DNA of 40,206 bases, from NCBI RefSeq assembly GCF_900544955.1, contig NZ_UQXD01000021.1, forward strand, positions 1-40,206, read 5' to 3'. This DNA comes from an uncultured Oscillibacter sp. (GTDB lineage: Bacteria; Bacillota; Clostridia; Oscillospirales; Oscillospiraceae). Position 1 is the stretch's first letter. Each line of letters opens with the position of its first letter. Positions 1 to 7,165 of this stretch are shown one piece after another. A model generated the notes under the pieces. The model saw only the letters and a list, made by a program, of their open reading frames with translations, searched no databases and was not told the DNA's origin. The translations under genes were made by a program, and so were the position numbers.

Positions 1-1
1 G

Positions 2-1213
2 ACCGCCCACGCGGTGGCCTCCACCATCTCCCTGGACGTGAACCCCAGCATCCAGCTGCAGGTGAACCGGCAGGAGAAGGTCCTCTCCGCCCAGGCCCTG
101 AATCCGGAGGCCCGGGAGGTGCTGGGGGACATGGACCTGCGGGACACCCCGCTGAACGTGGCGGTGAACGCCGTCATCGGCTCCCTCCTCCAGCACGGGT
201 ATCTGGACAGCCTCTCCTCCGCCATCCTCATCTCGGTGGAGGACGACGACGCCCGGCGGGCCGCCCGGCTGGAGACCACCCTGACGGAGGAGGTGAACGC
301 CGCCCTCCAGACCGCCTCCTCCGGCGCCGCGGTGCTGAGCCAGACCCTCACCCACGACGCGGGACTGGAGACCCAAGCCCAGACCAGCCGCATCTCCGTG
401 GGCAAGGCGGCCCTGGTGCGGCAGGTCCAATCCCTGAACGCCGCCCTGGACTTTGACGCCCTGGCCGCCCTCTCCGTGGAGGAGCTGAAGCAGCTGGCGG
501 ACGCCGGCGCCCCGGCCATGCCCATCGGCATCCCCGCCGCCGCCCTGGCCGCGGAGACCTATGCCGGGCTGACGGCGGTGGACGCGGTCCTCTGGGAGGC
601 GGAGCCGGAGCTAGACGAGTTCCCCGCCCACTATGAGGTGGAGCTGACCACCTTCTTCGGAGAATTCGAATACCGCATCGACGCCTGGACCGGCGAAGTG
701 CTGCGGGGCCCTGCCGACGTGCTGGCCGCCCAGAGCTCCGGCGGAACCGCCGCCGTCGCCAGACCGGAAGCTCCCGCCGCCGTCACTGAGGCGGAGGCCG
801 CCGCCATCGCCCTGGACCACGCCGGCGTCCGGGAGGCCGACGCCCAGGGCCTGCGGACCGAGCGGGACTGGGACCACGGCGCGCTGCGCTACGAGGTGGA
901 GTTCTGGTCCGGCGGCACGGAGTACGAGTATAAAATCCTGGCCGCCGACGGCACCATCTTGAAGGCGGAACGGGAGACCCACGCCGCCGGATCCCATCAC
1001 GGCGCCGCCCTGATCGGGGAGGCAGCCGCCCAGCAGGCCGCCCTGGGCCACGCCGGGGTCTCCTCCCACCACGGCATGAAGTGCGAGCTGGACGAGGACG
1101 ACGGCGCGTTCCACTACGAGGTGGAATTCCGGTCGGGGGACATGGCATACGAATACCGGATCGACGCCGTGTCCGGCGCCGTCCTGGAGGCGGAATCGGA
1201 GTGGGACGACTGA
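2..1213 (+). CDS. RsgI-type anti-sigma factor extracellular region with PepSY-like repeats (5' partial)
   Basis: The frame is already open at the left edge, so the start, any cytoplasmic anti-sigma domain and the membrane helix lie outside the window. The first residues carry the motif ISLDVNPSIQLQVN, typical of the segment just outside the membrane in RsgI proteins, which hold SigI-type sigma factors; the Asn-Pro bond in this motif is the reported self-cleavage point of that family. The C-terminal half has three PepSY-like units, each ending in a pattern like YEVEF..G..EYEYRIDA.TG.VL (roughly residues 195-240, 260-325 and 340-400 of the fragment). It is very acidic and ends EWDD. Inferred role: an envelope sensor coupled to an alternative sigma factor. 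The sigma gene cannot be seen. Family call good, sensed signal unknown. Confidence 0.75.
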   Translation, partial: TAHAVASTISLDVNPSIQLQVNRQEKVLSAQALNPEAREVLGDMDLRDTPLNVAVNAVIGSLLQHGYLDSLSSAILISVEDDDARRAARLETTLTEEVNAALQTASSGAAVLSQTLTHDAGLETQAQTSRISVGKAALVRQVQSLNAALDFDALAALSVEELKQLADAGAPAMPIGIPAAALAAETYAGLTAVDAVLWEAEPELDEFPAHYEVELTTFFGEFEYRIDAWTGEVLRGPADVLAAQSSGGTAAVARPEAPAAVTEAEAAAIALDHAGVREADAQGLRTERDWDHGALRYEVEFWSGGTEYEYKILAADGTILKAERETHAAGSHHGAALIGEAAAQQAALGHAGVSSHHGMKCELDEDDGAFHYEVEFRSGDMAYEYRIDAVSGAVLEAESEWDD

Positions 1214-1444
1214 AGGCGCTCCGCCGGGTAAAGCCGGATTTTCCAGGAGCGGGACCCGTTTCAGCGGCGCCTGCGGCAGAGGCGCAAAACCGGCCTCTTG
1301 GCAATCCCCCGGAAAGCGGCCCCCGCCGGGAGGCTGCACAGGGCGCAGCAGCCCGGTCCGATAGCCCCTTCCCCGGATAACGCATCGCTCTCCGCCCAGG
1401 TTGGTCCCCGCCGCCCTCCCCCCAGACCCCTTTCTCCGTCAATA

Positions 1445-1470
1445 GGCCCCGCGGCTTGCGCCGCGGGGCC
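1445..1470. terminator. GC-rich hairpin between convergent genes
   Basis: A 10-bp perfect stem (GGCCCCGCGG with its complement) and a 6-base loop lie between the end of the RsgI-like gene and the end of the leftward membrane-protein gene. The T-tracts on either side are weak. The rest of 1214-1478 shows no gene that can be supported. Confidence 0.5.
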
Positions 1471-1478
1471 TCTGGTTG

Positions 1479-2363
1479 TTACGTTTCCGGTTCCTCCGGC
1501 GGCACCGGGGGCGTCTCCTCCCGGGCCTGCTTCAAGTAGTCCCGCTCCTCCGGCTTCTTGCTGGGGACGAAGCTCTGGGCCGCCGTGCGGCGGCGCCCCT
1601 TGCTGCGGGCGTAGAAAAAGCCGGTGACGGAGAACACCACCGCGCCGATGAAGTTCACGATGAGGTCCTTCATGGTGTCGATGAGGCCGATGTCCAGGTA
1701 GCCCCCCAGGCCCAGGCTCTGCCCGTTGACGATCGCGTCCTGGATACCCTTCACCGCCACCACCTTGTTCGTCCGGGTGGCGTCCAGCGTCGCGGAGTAA
1801 ATGGCGTGGACCACGGTGTCCCGCTGCATGTCCGAGTGGAAGAACCAGTCCATGCCGAACTCGAAAAACTCCCACAGCACGCCGATGGTCATGGAGAAGC
1901 AAAAGGCCGTCAGCGCCAGGAAGAAGGGGGAGAGGTCGAAGGTCAGGCGCTCATCGTCGTTGAGCAGCAAAACCATGGAGAACCCCACCGCCGCGGCCAG
2001 GAAGCCGTTGAGGGTGTGGAGCATGGTGTCCCAGTTGGGCACCATCACGTAAAAGGCATTCACCTCGCCCAGAATCTCCGCCGCGAAGATGAAGCACAAA
2101 ATGGTGATCTCCAGCGGCGGGGGCAGCTCGATCCGCAGCCGCACCTGTAACCAACTGGGCACATACAGCAGCACAATGGTCAGCACGCAGAAGAAGGCGC
2201 CCTCATAGTTGTGCAGGAAGAGCTGGCGCACCAGCACCACCAGCACCAGGGCCCGCAGGGTGTAGAACACGATGAAGGAGCTCTTGTGCTCCCGCAGCTC
2301 CTTGGCCATGGCCTCCTTGAAGGTCTTTTTCAGCCACTGTTTCTCTCGTTTCGTCCGTTTCAC
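1479..2363 (-). CDS. Integral membrane protein, DUF2238/YjdF-like
   Basis: The protein has 294 residues, with a basic amphipathic N-terminus (KRTKREKQWLKK), about seven hydrophobic segments and a basic, proline-rich cytoplasmic tail. The motifs WDTMLHTLNGF, GVLWEFFEFGMD and DTMKDLIVNFIGA put charged residues inside or next to membrane segments, as in the DUF2238/YjdF family, whose function is not established. I chose the GTG at 2361-2363: an AGGAG lies 7 bases upstream, and GTG overlaps the TGA of the HAD gene by four bases (GTGA), which indicates translational coupling. A longer reading into the HAD gene is the wrong frame and has no family similarity. Family call is from motif memory and is moderate. 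Confidence 0.65.
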   Translation of the reverse strand: MKRTKREKQWLKKTFKEAMAKELREHKSSFIVFYTLRALVLVVLVRQLFLHNYEGAFFCVLTIVLLYVPSWLQVRLRIELPPPLEITILCFIFAAEILGEVNAFYVMVPNWDTMLHTLNGFLAAAVGFSMVLLLNDDERLTFDLSPFFLALTAFCFSMTIGVLWEFFEFGMDWFFHSDMQRDTVVHAIYSATLDATRTNKVVAVKGIQDAIVNGQSLGLGGYLDIGLIDTMKDLIVNFIGAVVFSVTGFFYARSKGRRRTAAQSFVPSKKPEERDYLKQAREETPPVPPEEPET

Positions 2364-3178
2364 GGGTTCTCTCCTCTCTTTTCTCCGCTTTGCAGCAGTT
2401 CCAGCAGGGCCGCCAGGTCCCGGCAGACTAGGGTGGGGGGCGTGGGGGACGCCGCAGCGTCCGCCGCCGTGGCCTCCCCCGTCAGCACCAGGCAGGTGTC
2501 CGCCCCGGCGTTGACGCCGCAGGCGATATCGGTATACAGCCGGTCGCCCACCATCAGCGTCTCGGCGGGGCCGTATCCGGTCTGGGCCCAGGCCAGGCGG
2601 ATCATGGTGGGGTCCGGCTTGCCGATGAACACCGGGCGGCGGCCGCAGGCGCACTCCAGCAGCCGGCAGATGGCGCCGCAGTCCGGGATGAAGCCGAACA
2701 GCGTGGGGCAGGCCAGGTCCGGATTGGTGGCCAGAAAGTCCGCCCCCCGGGAGAGCAGACGGCAGGCGTCCTCCACCTTTTGGTAGGTCAAACTGGTGTC
2801 AAAGCCCACCAGCACCGCCGTCACATCCGCCGACGGCTCCGCCCGCAGGGCGAAGCCCGCCGCCGCGATCTGGCGGCAGAAGGAGTCCGTCCCCACCGCG
2901 TAGTATACGTCCGAGGGGCTGCGGTTCATACGCAGGTAATGGATGGTGGCCTCCACGGCGGTCAAAAACTCCTCCCGCCGGGCGGGAATGCCCAGGCGGT
3001 GCATCTTCTCCAGTCCCGCGTCCACGCCCCGGGAGGAGTTGTTGGTGAGGAAGCGGTAGGCGCCTCCCGTCTCCCGCACCCAGGCCAGGAACGCCGCCGC
3101 CCCGGGCAGCAGGGACTCCTCCAAATAGAGTGTGCCGTCCAAATCCAGCAAAAACAGCTTCTTGCGGGAGAGGTCCAA
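2360..3178 (-). CDS. HAD-IIA family phosphatase (NagD/PNPPase-like)
   Basis: A soluble phosphatase of 272 residues with all four HAD motifs: DLDGTLY (nucleophile D12, acid D14 counted from the chosen start), LTNNSS, the lysine of GKPDP, and MVGDRLYTDI. The cap between motifs II and III is of the C2a kind seen in NagD and p-nitrophenylphosphatases; the true substrate is unknown. Start choice: TTG at 3176-3178, because AAGGAGG lies 8 bases before it and the promoter at 3213-3241 would put the transcript start near 3206. The ATG at 3215-3217 overlaps the -10 box and has no ribosome site, and a TTG at 3239-3241 lies inside a palindrome, so both are unlikely. The length matches the family. Its stop overlaps the next gene. 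Confidence 0.85.
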   Translation of the reverse strand: MDLSRKKLFLLDLDGTLYLEESLLPGAAAFLAWVRETGGAYRFLTNNSSRGVDAGLEKMHRLGIPARREEFLTAVEATIHYLRMNRSPSDVYYAVGTDSFCRQIAAAGFALRAEPSADVTAVLVGFDTSLTYQKVEDACRLLSRGADFLATNPDLACPTLFGFIPDCGAICRLLECACGRRPVFIGKPDPTMIRLAWAQTGYGPAETLMVGDRLYTDIACGVNAGADTCLVLTGEATAADAAASPTPPTLVCRDLAALLELLQSGEKRGENP

Positions 3179-3212
3179 GGGCCCCGCCTCCTTCTCCTCT
3201 GTGATATAGGGT

Positions 3213-3241
3213 AGCATACCACGAAGGCGCCTCACTTGCAA
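3213..3241 (-). promoter_or_regulatory. Promoter of the HAD phosphatase operon
   Basis: Read leftward: -35 TTGCAA (3236-3241), a 17-base spacer, and -10 TATGCT (3213-3218). The -35 box sits in the loop and arm of the perfect palindrome at 3222-3255, so the spacer is half of a hairpin or operator. Confidence 0.5.
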
Positions 3242-3255
3242 GTGAGGCGCCTTCG
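3222..3255. terminator. 15-bp perfect palindrome, terminator or operator
   Basis: Arms of 15 bases (CGAAGGCGCCTCACT and its complement) surround a TGCA loop. It lies after the small hydrophobic ORF and before the HAD gene. There is no T-run on the left side, so it is a weak intrinsic terminator at best; its overlap with the promoter makes an operator role possible. Confidence 0.5.
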
Positions 3256-3268
3256 CACGGTTCGGGGT

Positions 3269-3340
3269 TCAGCGCTTTTTTCCAGCCGCCAGGCAGGCCG
3301 CCACCGCCGCCAGCACGGCGCCAAGCATAGTCGCCTCCAT
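3269..3340 (-). CDS. Small hydrophobic peptide (23 aa) behind the DUF3169 gene
   Basis: This very short frame reads MEATMLGAVLAAVAACLAAG followed by KKR. It is one membrane span with a positively charged end. AAGGAGGGG is placed 6 bases before the ATG and starts right after the stop of the DUF3169 gene, so the peptide would be translated from the same mRNA as the regulator and the membrane protein. The strong ribosome site and the sensible membrane-peptide composition are the only evidence. It may be a membrane partner of the DUF3169 protein, a toxin-like peptide, or chance. Confidence 0.5.
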   Translation of the reverse strand: MEATMLGAVLAAVAACLAAGKKR

Positions 3341-3353
3341 TGAATTCCCCTCC

Positions 3354-4115
3354 TTACGCTCTCTTTCCCAGGCGGATGCATTCCAAAATGTAGCTCACCT
3401 GCCCCACCGCCCAGATGGTCAGCACCACCGCCATGGGCAGCAGGCCGAAGCCGAACACGATGTTCAGCACCAGCAGCCCCACCCACAGCCACAGGCACAC
3501 GTTGGAGACGGTGCGGTAACTCTTGTAGGCGGCCTGGCCGATCTGCGCCCGCTCCGCCTCGTCGCAGCTCTCCAGCCACTTCTTATGGAACTTCATATCG
3601 TAGGCGCTGACCGTCTTCTCCGGGTTGATCCGCTTCGTCAAATCCACCGTCTTTTGCTGCAGCACCACCAGCAGCCAGCAGGAGAGCAGCATCTCCCCCA
3701 CGATGCCCAGGGTGAACAGAGGCGTCTCCCAGTCGTAAACCGTGCTCACCGCCAGGAAGAAAAAATCCGCCACCAGGGCCAGGGTGGTGAGCAGCAGCAC
3801 CGCGTTCAGCTTCCCCTCCACCCGGTCCGCCACGGCCTCGTCCTCCCCGTCCCAGCCGTCGCAGAGCTTCCTGGCGGAGCCGTACAGCCACACGCCCGCC
3901 CCCAGCAGCACTCCGGAGGTCACCGGAATGCCCCAGGGGGCGGCGGCTCTCAGGCCGCTTGCCAGGGTCATCCGGACCCACTCCCCCAGCCCGACGGCGC
4001 CGGCGATGCCGGAGGCAAGGCCCAGGACGCCGCCAAAGACGGCGGACAGGAAAATCACCAGCAGGTACTTGGGCAGCGCCCGGCGGTTGGCCCGCTTGAT
4101 CTCATCGTTTTTCAT
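3354..4115 (-). CDS. DUF3169 family membrane protein
   Basis: The 253-residue protein opens with a cytoplasmic stretch MKNDEIKRANRRALPKYL and has about six hydrophobic segments, with a charged cytoplasmic loop (KKWLESCDEAERAQIGQAAYK) before the last two. This matches DUF3169, a Firmicutes membrane family of unknown role usually found next to a small XRE regulator, as here. The ATG at 4113-4115 is chosen because AGGAGG lies 6 bases upstream; the ATG at 4121 is too close to that site. It overlaps the regulator gene by 14 bases, so the two are surely co-transcribed. Function unknown; the pairing suggests a regulated membrane response such as envelope stress, which is inference. Confidence 0.75.
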   Translation of the reverse strand: MKNDEIKRANRRALPKYLLVIFLSAVFGGVLGLASGIAGAVGLGEWVRMTLASGLRAAAPWGIPVTSGVLLGAGVWLYGSARKLCDGWDGEDEAVADRVEGKLNAVLLLTTLALVADFFFLAVSTVYDWETPLFTLGIVGEMLLSCWLLVVLQQKTVDLTKRINPEKTVSAYDMKFHKKWLESCDEAERAQIGQAAYKSYRTVSNVCLWLWVGLLVLNIVFGFGLLPMAVVLTIWAVGQVSYILECIRLGKRA

Positions 4116-4320
4116 CGTCATCCTCCTGATAGGTAAAAATGTCCTCCACCGTCACGCGGCAGATGTGGGCCAGCTTCAGCGCCAGGGTCACGGAGGGCGA
4201 GTAGTCCCCCCGCTCGATCTGGCTGATGGTCTGGCGGGACACCCCCGCCAGCGCCCCCATCTCCTGCTGATTGACCCCCAGCCGGGCCCGGTACTCCTTC
4301 AGCCGGTTATACAGCGGCAT
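4102..4320 (-). CDS. XRE family transcriptional regulator (72 aa)
   Basis: This is a single helix-turn-helix domain, MPLYNRLKEYRARLGVNQQE at the start and then the recognition region VSRQTISQIERGDYSPSV, without an effector domain. It ends in EDDDEKR. The ATG at 4318-4320 has AAGGAGG 7 bases upstream. Longer readings would include promoter DNA and are rejected. It is the first gene of an operon with the DUF3169 protein and the 23-residue peptide. Three copies of a TGACAA-N6-TTGTCA dyad sit in its own promoter and leader, so autorepression is likely. The single-domain form implies a dimer that binds the dyad; the signal is unknown. Confidence 0.85.
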   Translation of the reverse strand: MPLYNRLKEYRARLGVNQQEMGALAGVSRQTISQIERGDYSPSVTLALKLAHICRVTVEDIFTYQEDDDEKR

Positions 4321-4337
4321 GGCTCCGCCTCCTTCCG

Positions 4338-4410
4338 CGACAAGTATTTGCGTCAAATTGACAACTATCTTTGTCACACCCAGAATAGCACTGACAAGGA
4401 TCGTTGTCAA
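4338..4410 (-). promoter_or_regulatory. Promoter with three operator dyads for the XRE-DUF3169 operon
   Basis: Leftward promoter: -35 TTGACA (4405-4410), 17-base spacer, -10 TATTCT (4382-4387). Three 18-base dyads of form TGACAA-N6-TTGTCA: 4392-4409 (perfect, on the -35), 4359-4376 (perfect, just after the transcription start) and 4338-4355 (degenerate, next to the ribosome site). Centre spacings are 33 and 21 bp, close to three and two helical turns. Confidence 0.75.
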
Positions 4411-4469
4411 TAGAAAGTTTTTCGGACGGGAACCCCGCCGCCGATCCGGCATCCCCGGGGCCGCCGGAC

Positions 4470-4500
4470 AAAAAAACCGGGAGGACCGAAGTCCTCCCGG
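4470..4500 (-). terminator. Intrinsic terminator of the MATE / AI-2E operon
   Basis: A 10-bp perfect stem (CCGGGAGGAC with its complement, 4477-4486 and 4491-4500), a 4-base loop and a run of seven T on the leftward strand (4470-4476), directly after the AI-2E permease gene. Confidence 0.9.
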
Positions 4501-4507
4501 GAATGGG

Positions 4508-5671
4508 CTACCGCTTGCCCGGCGGGCCGTCCCGCCACTTGCTCTCCGGCACCCGCTTCTCCCCCAGGCGGCCGCGGACGTAGCCCCGGAACAGGGCGTA
4601 GAGCACGGAGCAAAGGGGGATGAAGAACAGCATGCCCAAAATTCCCATCAGCTTGCCGCCCAGGGTGACGGCGGCCAGCACCCAGATGGAGGGCAGGCCC
4701 ACGGAGGAGCCCACCACGTGGGGGTAGATCAGGTTCCCCTCCACCTGCTGGAGCACCAGGAACAGCACCACGAAGGCCAGGGCCTTCCAGGGGTCCGTGA
4801 TGGCGATGAGCAGCGCCCCCACGCCGCAGCCGATGAAGGCCCCCACAATGGGGATCAGGGCCGTCAGGGCGATGAGGACGCCCACCAGCAGGGCGTAGGG
4901 CATCCGGCAGATGGTCATGGAGATGACGAACAGCGTGCCCAGGATCACCGCCTCCAGGCACTGGCCGGAGAGGAAGCTGGAGAAGGTCCGCCCCGCCAGG
5001 CGCAGCACCTCCAGCGCCCGGTCCGCCCCCCGCTCCGGCAGCAGGGCATAGAGCACCTGCCGCCCCTGGCGGCCCAGCTTCTCCTTTTGCAGCAGGATGT
5101 AGAAGGAGAAAATCAGCCCGATGACAAAGGTACTGACGCCGCTGACCACCCCGCCGATGAGGCCGCCGCCGGAGGTGAGGAGGCCGCTGCCCCAGGTCTG
5201 GGCCAGCTTCAGCGCCTTTTGGGACAGCCCCGCCCAATCCACGTCCAGCACCTCCAGGTAGGATTGCATCTGGGGCAGATAGGCGGACAGGGCCTCCAGC
5301 TGCTCCTGGACCCGCTGGGTGGCGGCGGGGAGCTGCTGGACGATGGAGCGCACCGCCTCCGCGATGCCGGGGCCGATGACGCCGGAGGCCAGCCCCAGGA
5401 CGCTCGCCATGGCCAGCAGCGTCAGCAGCAGCGCCAGCGGGCGGCGGCCCGTCCCCCGGACCGCCCGGGGGAAGAGGTGGCGCTCAATGGCCCGCATGGG
5501 CACGTTCAGCACGAAGGCGATGGCGCCGCCCAGCAAAAAGGGGCTCAGAATGCCCAGCAGAGTCCCCACGGCCAGCACCACGGCGCCCAGGTTCTGCAAT
5601 GCGCAGTAGAAGGCCACCCCTCCGCACACCACCAGCAGCCAGCCCTTGAGCTGATCCTTGTTCCATTCCAT
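4508..5671 (-). CDS. AI-2E family transporter (PF01594-type permease)
   Basis: A 387-residue membrane protein with the normal AI-2E layout: a paired hydrophobic N-terminus (LLVVCGGVAFYCALQ, then ILSPFLLGGAIAFVLNVP), a large extracytoplasmic region at about residues 75-160, and a C-terminal block of four to five spans containing ALIPIVGAFIG and PHVVGSSVGLPSIWVL. The family includes exporters, Na+/H+ antiporters and sporulation permeases such as YtvI; the substrate cannot be deduced and AI-2 transport should not be assumed. It begins 21 bases after the MATE gene, with AAGGAA before the ATG, so the two form an operon that ends at the terminator at 4470-4500. A broken second member of this family lies at 17571-18123. 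Confidence 0.88.
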   Translation of the reverse strand: MEWNKDQLKGWLLVVCGGVAFYCALQNLGAVVLAVGTLLGILSPFLLGGAIAFVLNVPMRAIERHLFPRAVRGTGRRPLALLLTLLAMASVLGLASGVIGPGIAEAVRSIVQQLPAATQRVQEQLEALSAYLPQMQSYLEVLDVDWAGLSQKALKLAQTWGSGLLTSGGGLIGGVVSGVSTFVIGLIFSFYILLQKEKLGRQGRQVLYALLPERGADRALEVLRLAGRTFSSFLSGQCLEAVILGTLFVISMTICRMPYALLVGVLIALTALIPIVGAFIGCGVGALLIAITDPWKALAFVVLFLVLQQVEGNLIYPHVVGSSVGLPSIWVLAAVTLGGKLMGILGMLFFIPLCSVLYALFRGYVRGRLGEKRVPESKWRDGPPGKR

Positions 5672-5692
5672 AAGGTCCGATTCCTTTCCCGT

Positions 5693-7039
5693 TTATTCCA
5701 CCAGGCGCTTCTCCCGCCACCGGCCCCTGCGGAACCGGAGGACGAACAGCCCGCCCCGGAGACACTCGTCGCAGGCCATGGCGGCCCAAATGCCGATCAG
5801 GCCCCACTGCAGCCCGCGGCCCAGCAGCCAGCCCCCCAGCACCGCCACCGTCCACATGCTGAAGATGCCCACCAGCACCGGATACCACACGTCGCCGGCG
5901 GTGGTCAGCCCCCGGGTCATGACGATGTTGACGGACCGGCCGATCTCCAGCCCGAACTCCACCAGCAGAATCTGCTGCCCCAGGGCGTGGATGGCGGGGT
6001 CGGCGGTGAAGAGGCTGTAAATGGGGTCGCACAGCAGGAAAATCGCCAGGGTCAGCAGCTCCGACACCACCAGGGCGATGCGGAGGGTGGACCACACCCG
6101 GACCCTCACCTCGTCCAGCTTCCGGGCCCCCAGCAGGTAGCCGATCAGAATCTGGGTGGCCTGGGCCACGGCGATGGCGTACACATAGGCCACGTTGGCC
6201 AGCATACTGGCGTAGACCTTGGTGGCGATGACGGTGGTGCCCATGAGGTTGATGAAGCGGAGGATGAAAATTTGCGACACGTTGTAGGACAGTGACTCCG
6301 TTCCGGAGGGCATGGCGATGCCCAGCAGGCGCCGGCAGGTCTTGGCCGGGAAGGGGCGGAGATAGCGGAGAGAGAAGTGGATACCGCACCGGCGCCGCAG
6401 CGTCCACACCACCAGGGCCAGCCCCACCGCCTTGGAGAGGCAGGTGGACACGGCGGCCCCCGCCACCCCCAGCCGGGGCATCCCCAGCCAGCCGTTGATG
6501 AGCACGGCGTTGCCCGCCACGTTCAGCAGGTTCATCACCACGGACACCGCCACCACCTCCTTCAGGAGGGTGCAGCTGCGCAGGATGGCGCACAGCTCGA
6601 TGTACAGCCCCTGGAGCAGCACGCCGCCCCCCACGATCCGGGTGTAGAGGCAGGCGCTGGCGAAGGCCTCCTCCGGCGTCCGCAGCACCGAGAACACCGC
6701 CTGAGGCGCGCACAGCAGCACCAGCCCCATGGCCAGGGAGAACAGCCCGCTGAGGGTGAGGCCCACCGTGGCGATCTCGTTGCAGGGGTCCCCCTCCCGC
6801 CCGGCGCCGATGTGCTGGGTGAGGAGGATGGTGGTAGCGGCGCTCATGGTCTCCAGCACGATGACCACCACGTTCATCACCTGGTTGCCGTTGCCGACGG
6901 CCGCCACGGCGGCGGGGCCGAAGGGGGAGATCATGAACTGATCCATATTGCCCACCAGCAGCTGCAGCAGCAGTTCCGCGAAGATGGGCAGGGACAGGCG
7001 AAAGACCCGGCAGGTCTGGGGCGAACCATGCAGCGTCAT
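5693..7039 (-). CDS. MATE family efflux transporter
   Basis: A 448-residue protein with about twelve membrane spans in two similar halves. N-terminal features are FRLSLPIFAELLLQLLVGNMDQFMI and the following QVMNVVVIVLETMSAATTILLTQHIG; the second half begins at IAMPSGTESLSYNVSQIFIL. This is the clostridial subgroup of MATE Na+- or H+-driven multidrug exporters. Substrate unknown. AAAGGAG lies ahead of the ATG, but part of that site is in the arm of a 13-bp inverted repeat, and the promoter -10 box overlaps the other arm, so expression is probably controlled, as is common for drug exporters. First gene of an operon with the AI-2E permease. Confidence 0.92.
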   Translation of the reverse strand: MTLHGSPQTCRVFRLSLPIFAELLLQLLVGNMDQFMISPFGPAAVAAVGNGNQVMNVVVIVLETMSAATTILLTQHIGAGREGDPCNEIATVGLTLSGLFSLAMGLVLLCAPQAVFSVLRTPEEAFASACLYTRIVGGGVLLQGLYIELCAILRSCTLLKEVVAVSVVMNLLNVAGNAVLINGWLGMPRLGVAGAAVSTCLSKAVGLALVVWTLRRRCGIHFSLRYLRPFPAKTCRRLLGIAMPSGTESLSYNVSQIFILRFINLMGTTVIATKVYASMLANVAYVYAIAVAQATQILIGYLLGARKLDEVRVRVWSTLRIALVVSELLTLAIFLLCDPIYSLFTADPAIHALGQQILLVEFGLEIGRSVNIVMTRGLTTAGDVWYPVLVGIFSMWTVAVLGGWLLGRGLQWGLIGIWAAMACDECLRGGLFVLRFRRGRWREKRLVE

Positions 7040-7050
7040 AAAAAGGGCTC

Positions 7051-7114
7051 CTTTGAACCGAAGAAAATCGTTTACTTCGGTTCAAAGTATACCCCCGCCC
7101 CCAGGGCGGCGCAA
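7051..7114 (-). promoter_or_regulatory. MATE promoter with 13-bp inverted repeat
   Basis: Leftward -35 TTGCGC (7109-7114), 17-base spacer, -10 TATACT (7086-7091). Immediately downstream is a perfect inverted repeat, CTTTGAACCGAAG (7051-7063) and its complement (7075-7087) with an 11-base centre. It begins at the -10 box and ends at the ribosome binding site. It could be a repressor operator or an mRNA hairpin masking the site. Confidence 0.6.
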
Positions 7115-7165
7115 TGCACAAACCGTGAGAAGAATGCCCCGGGCCCCTCCCCGGTTTTGGGCGTT

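Noticed and set aside
1081..1902. Several overlapping frames in the gap between the RsgI-like gene and the membrane protein
   Set aside because: Arg/Pro/Gly-rich products with no ribosome sites; they are frame shadows of GC-rich DNA.
5319..5609. Quorum-sensing AI-2 import function for the AI-2E permease
   Set aside because: The family name is historical; no lsr or luxS gene is nearby, so substrate is left open.
4271..6295. A 674-codon open frame antisense to the AI-2E and MATE genes
   Set aside because: Its product is rich in Q, H, G and P with no domain, and it mirrors the GC-rich codons of two clear membrane-protein genes. Similar long antisense frames at 6377-8884, 19082-20854, 31286-34054 and 37406-39604 are rejected for the same reason.
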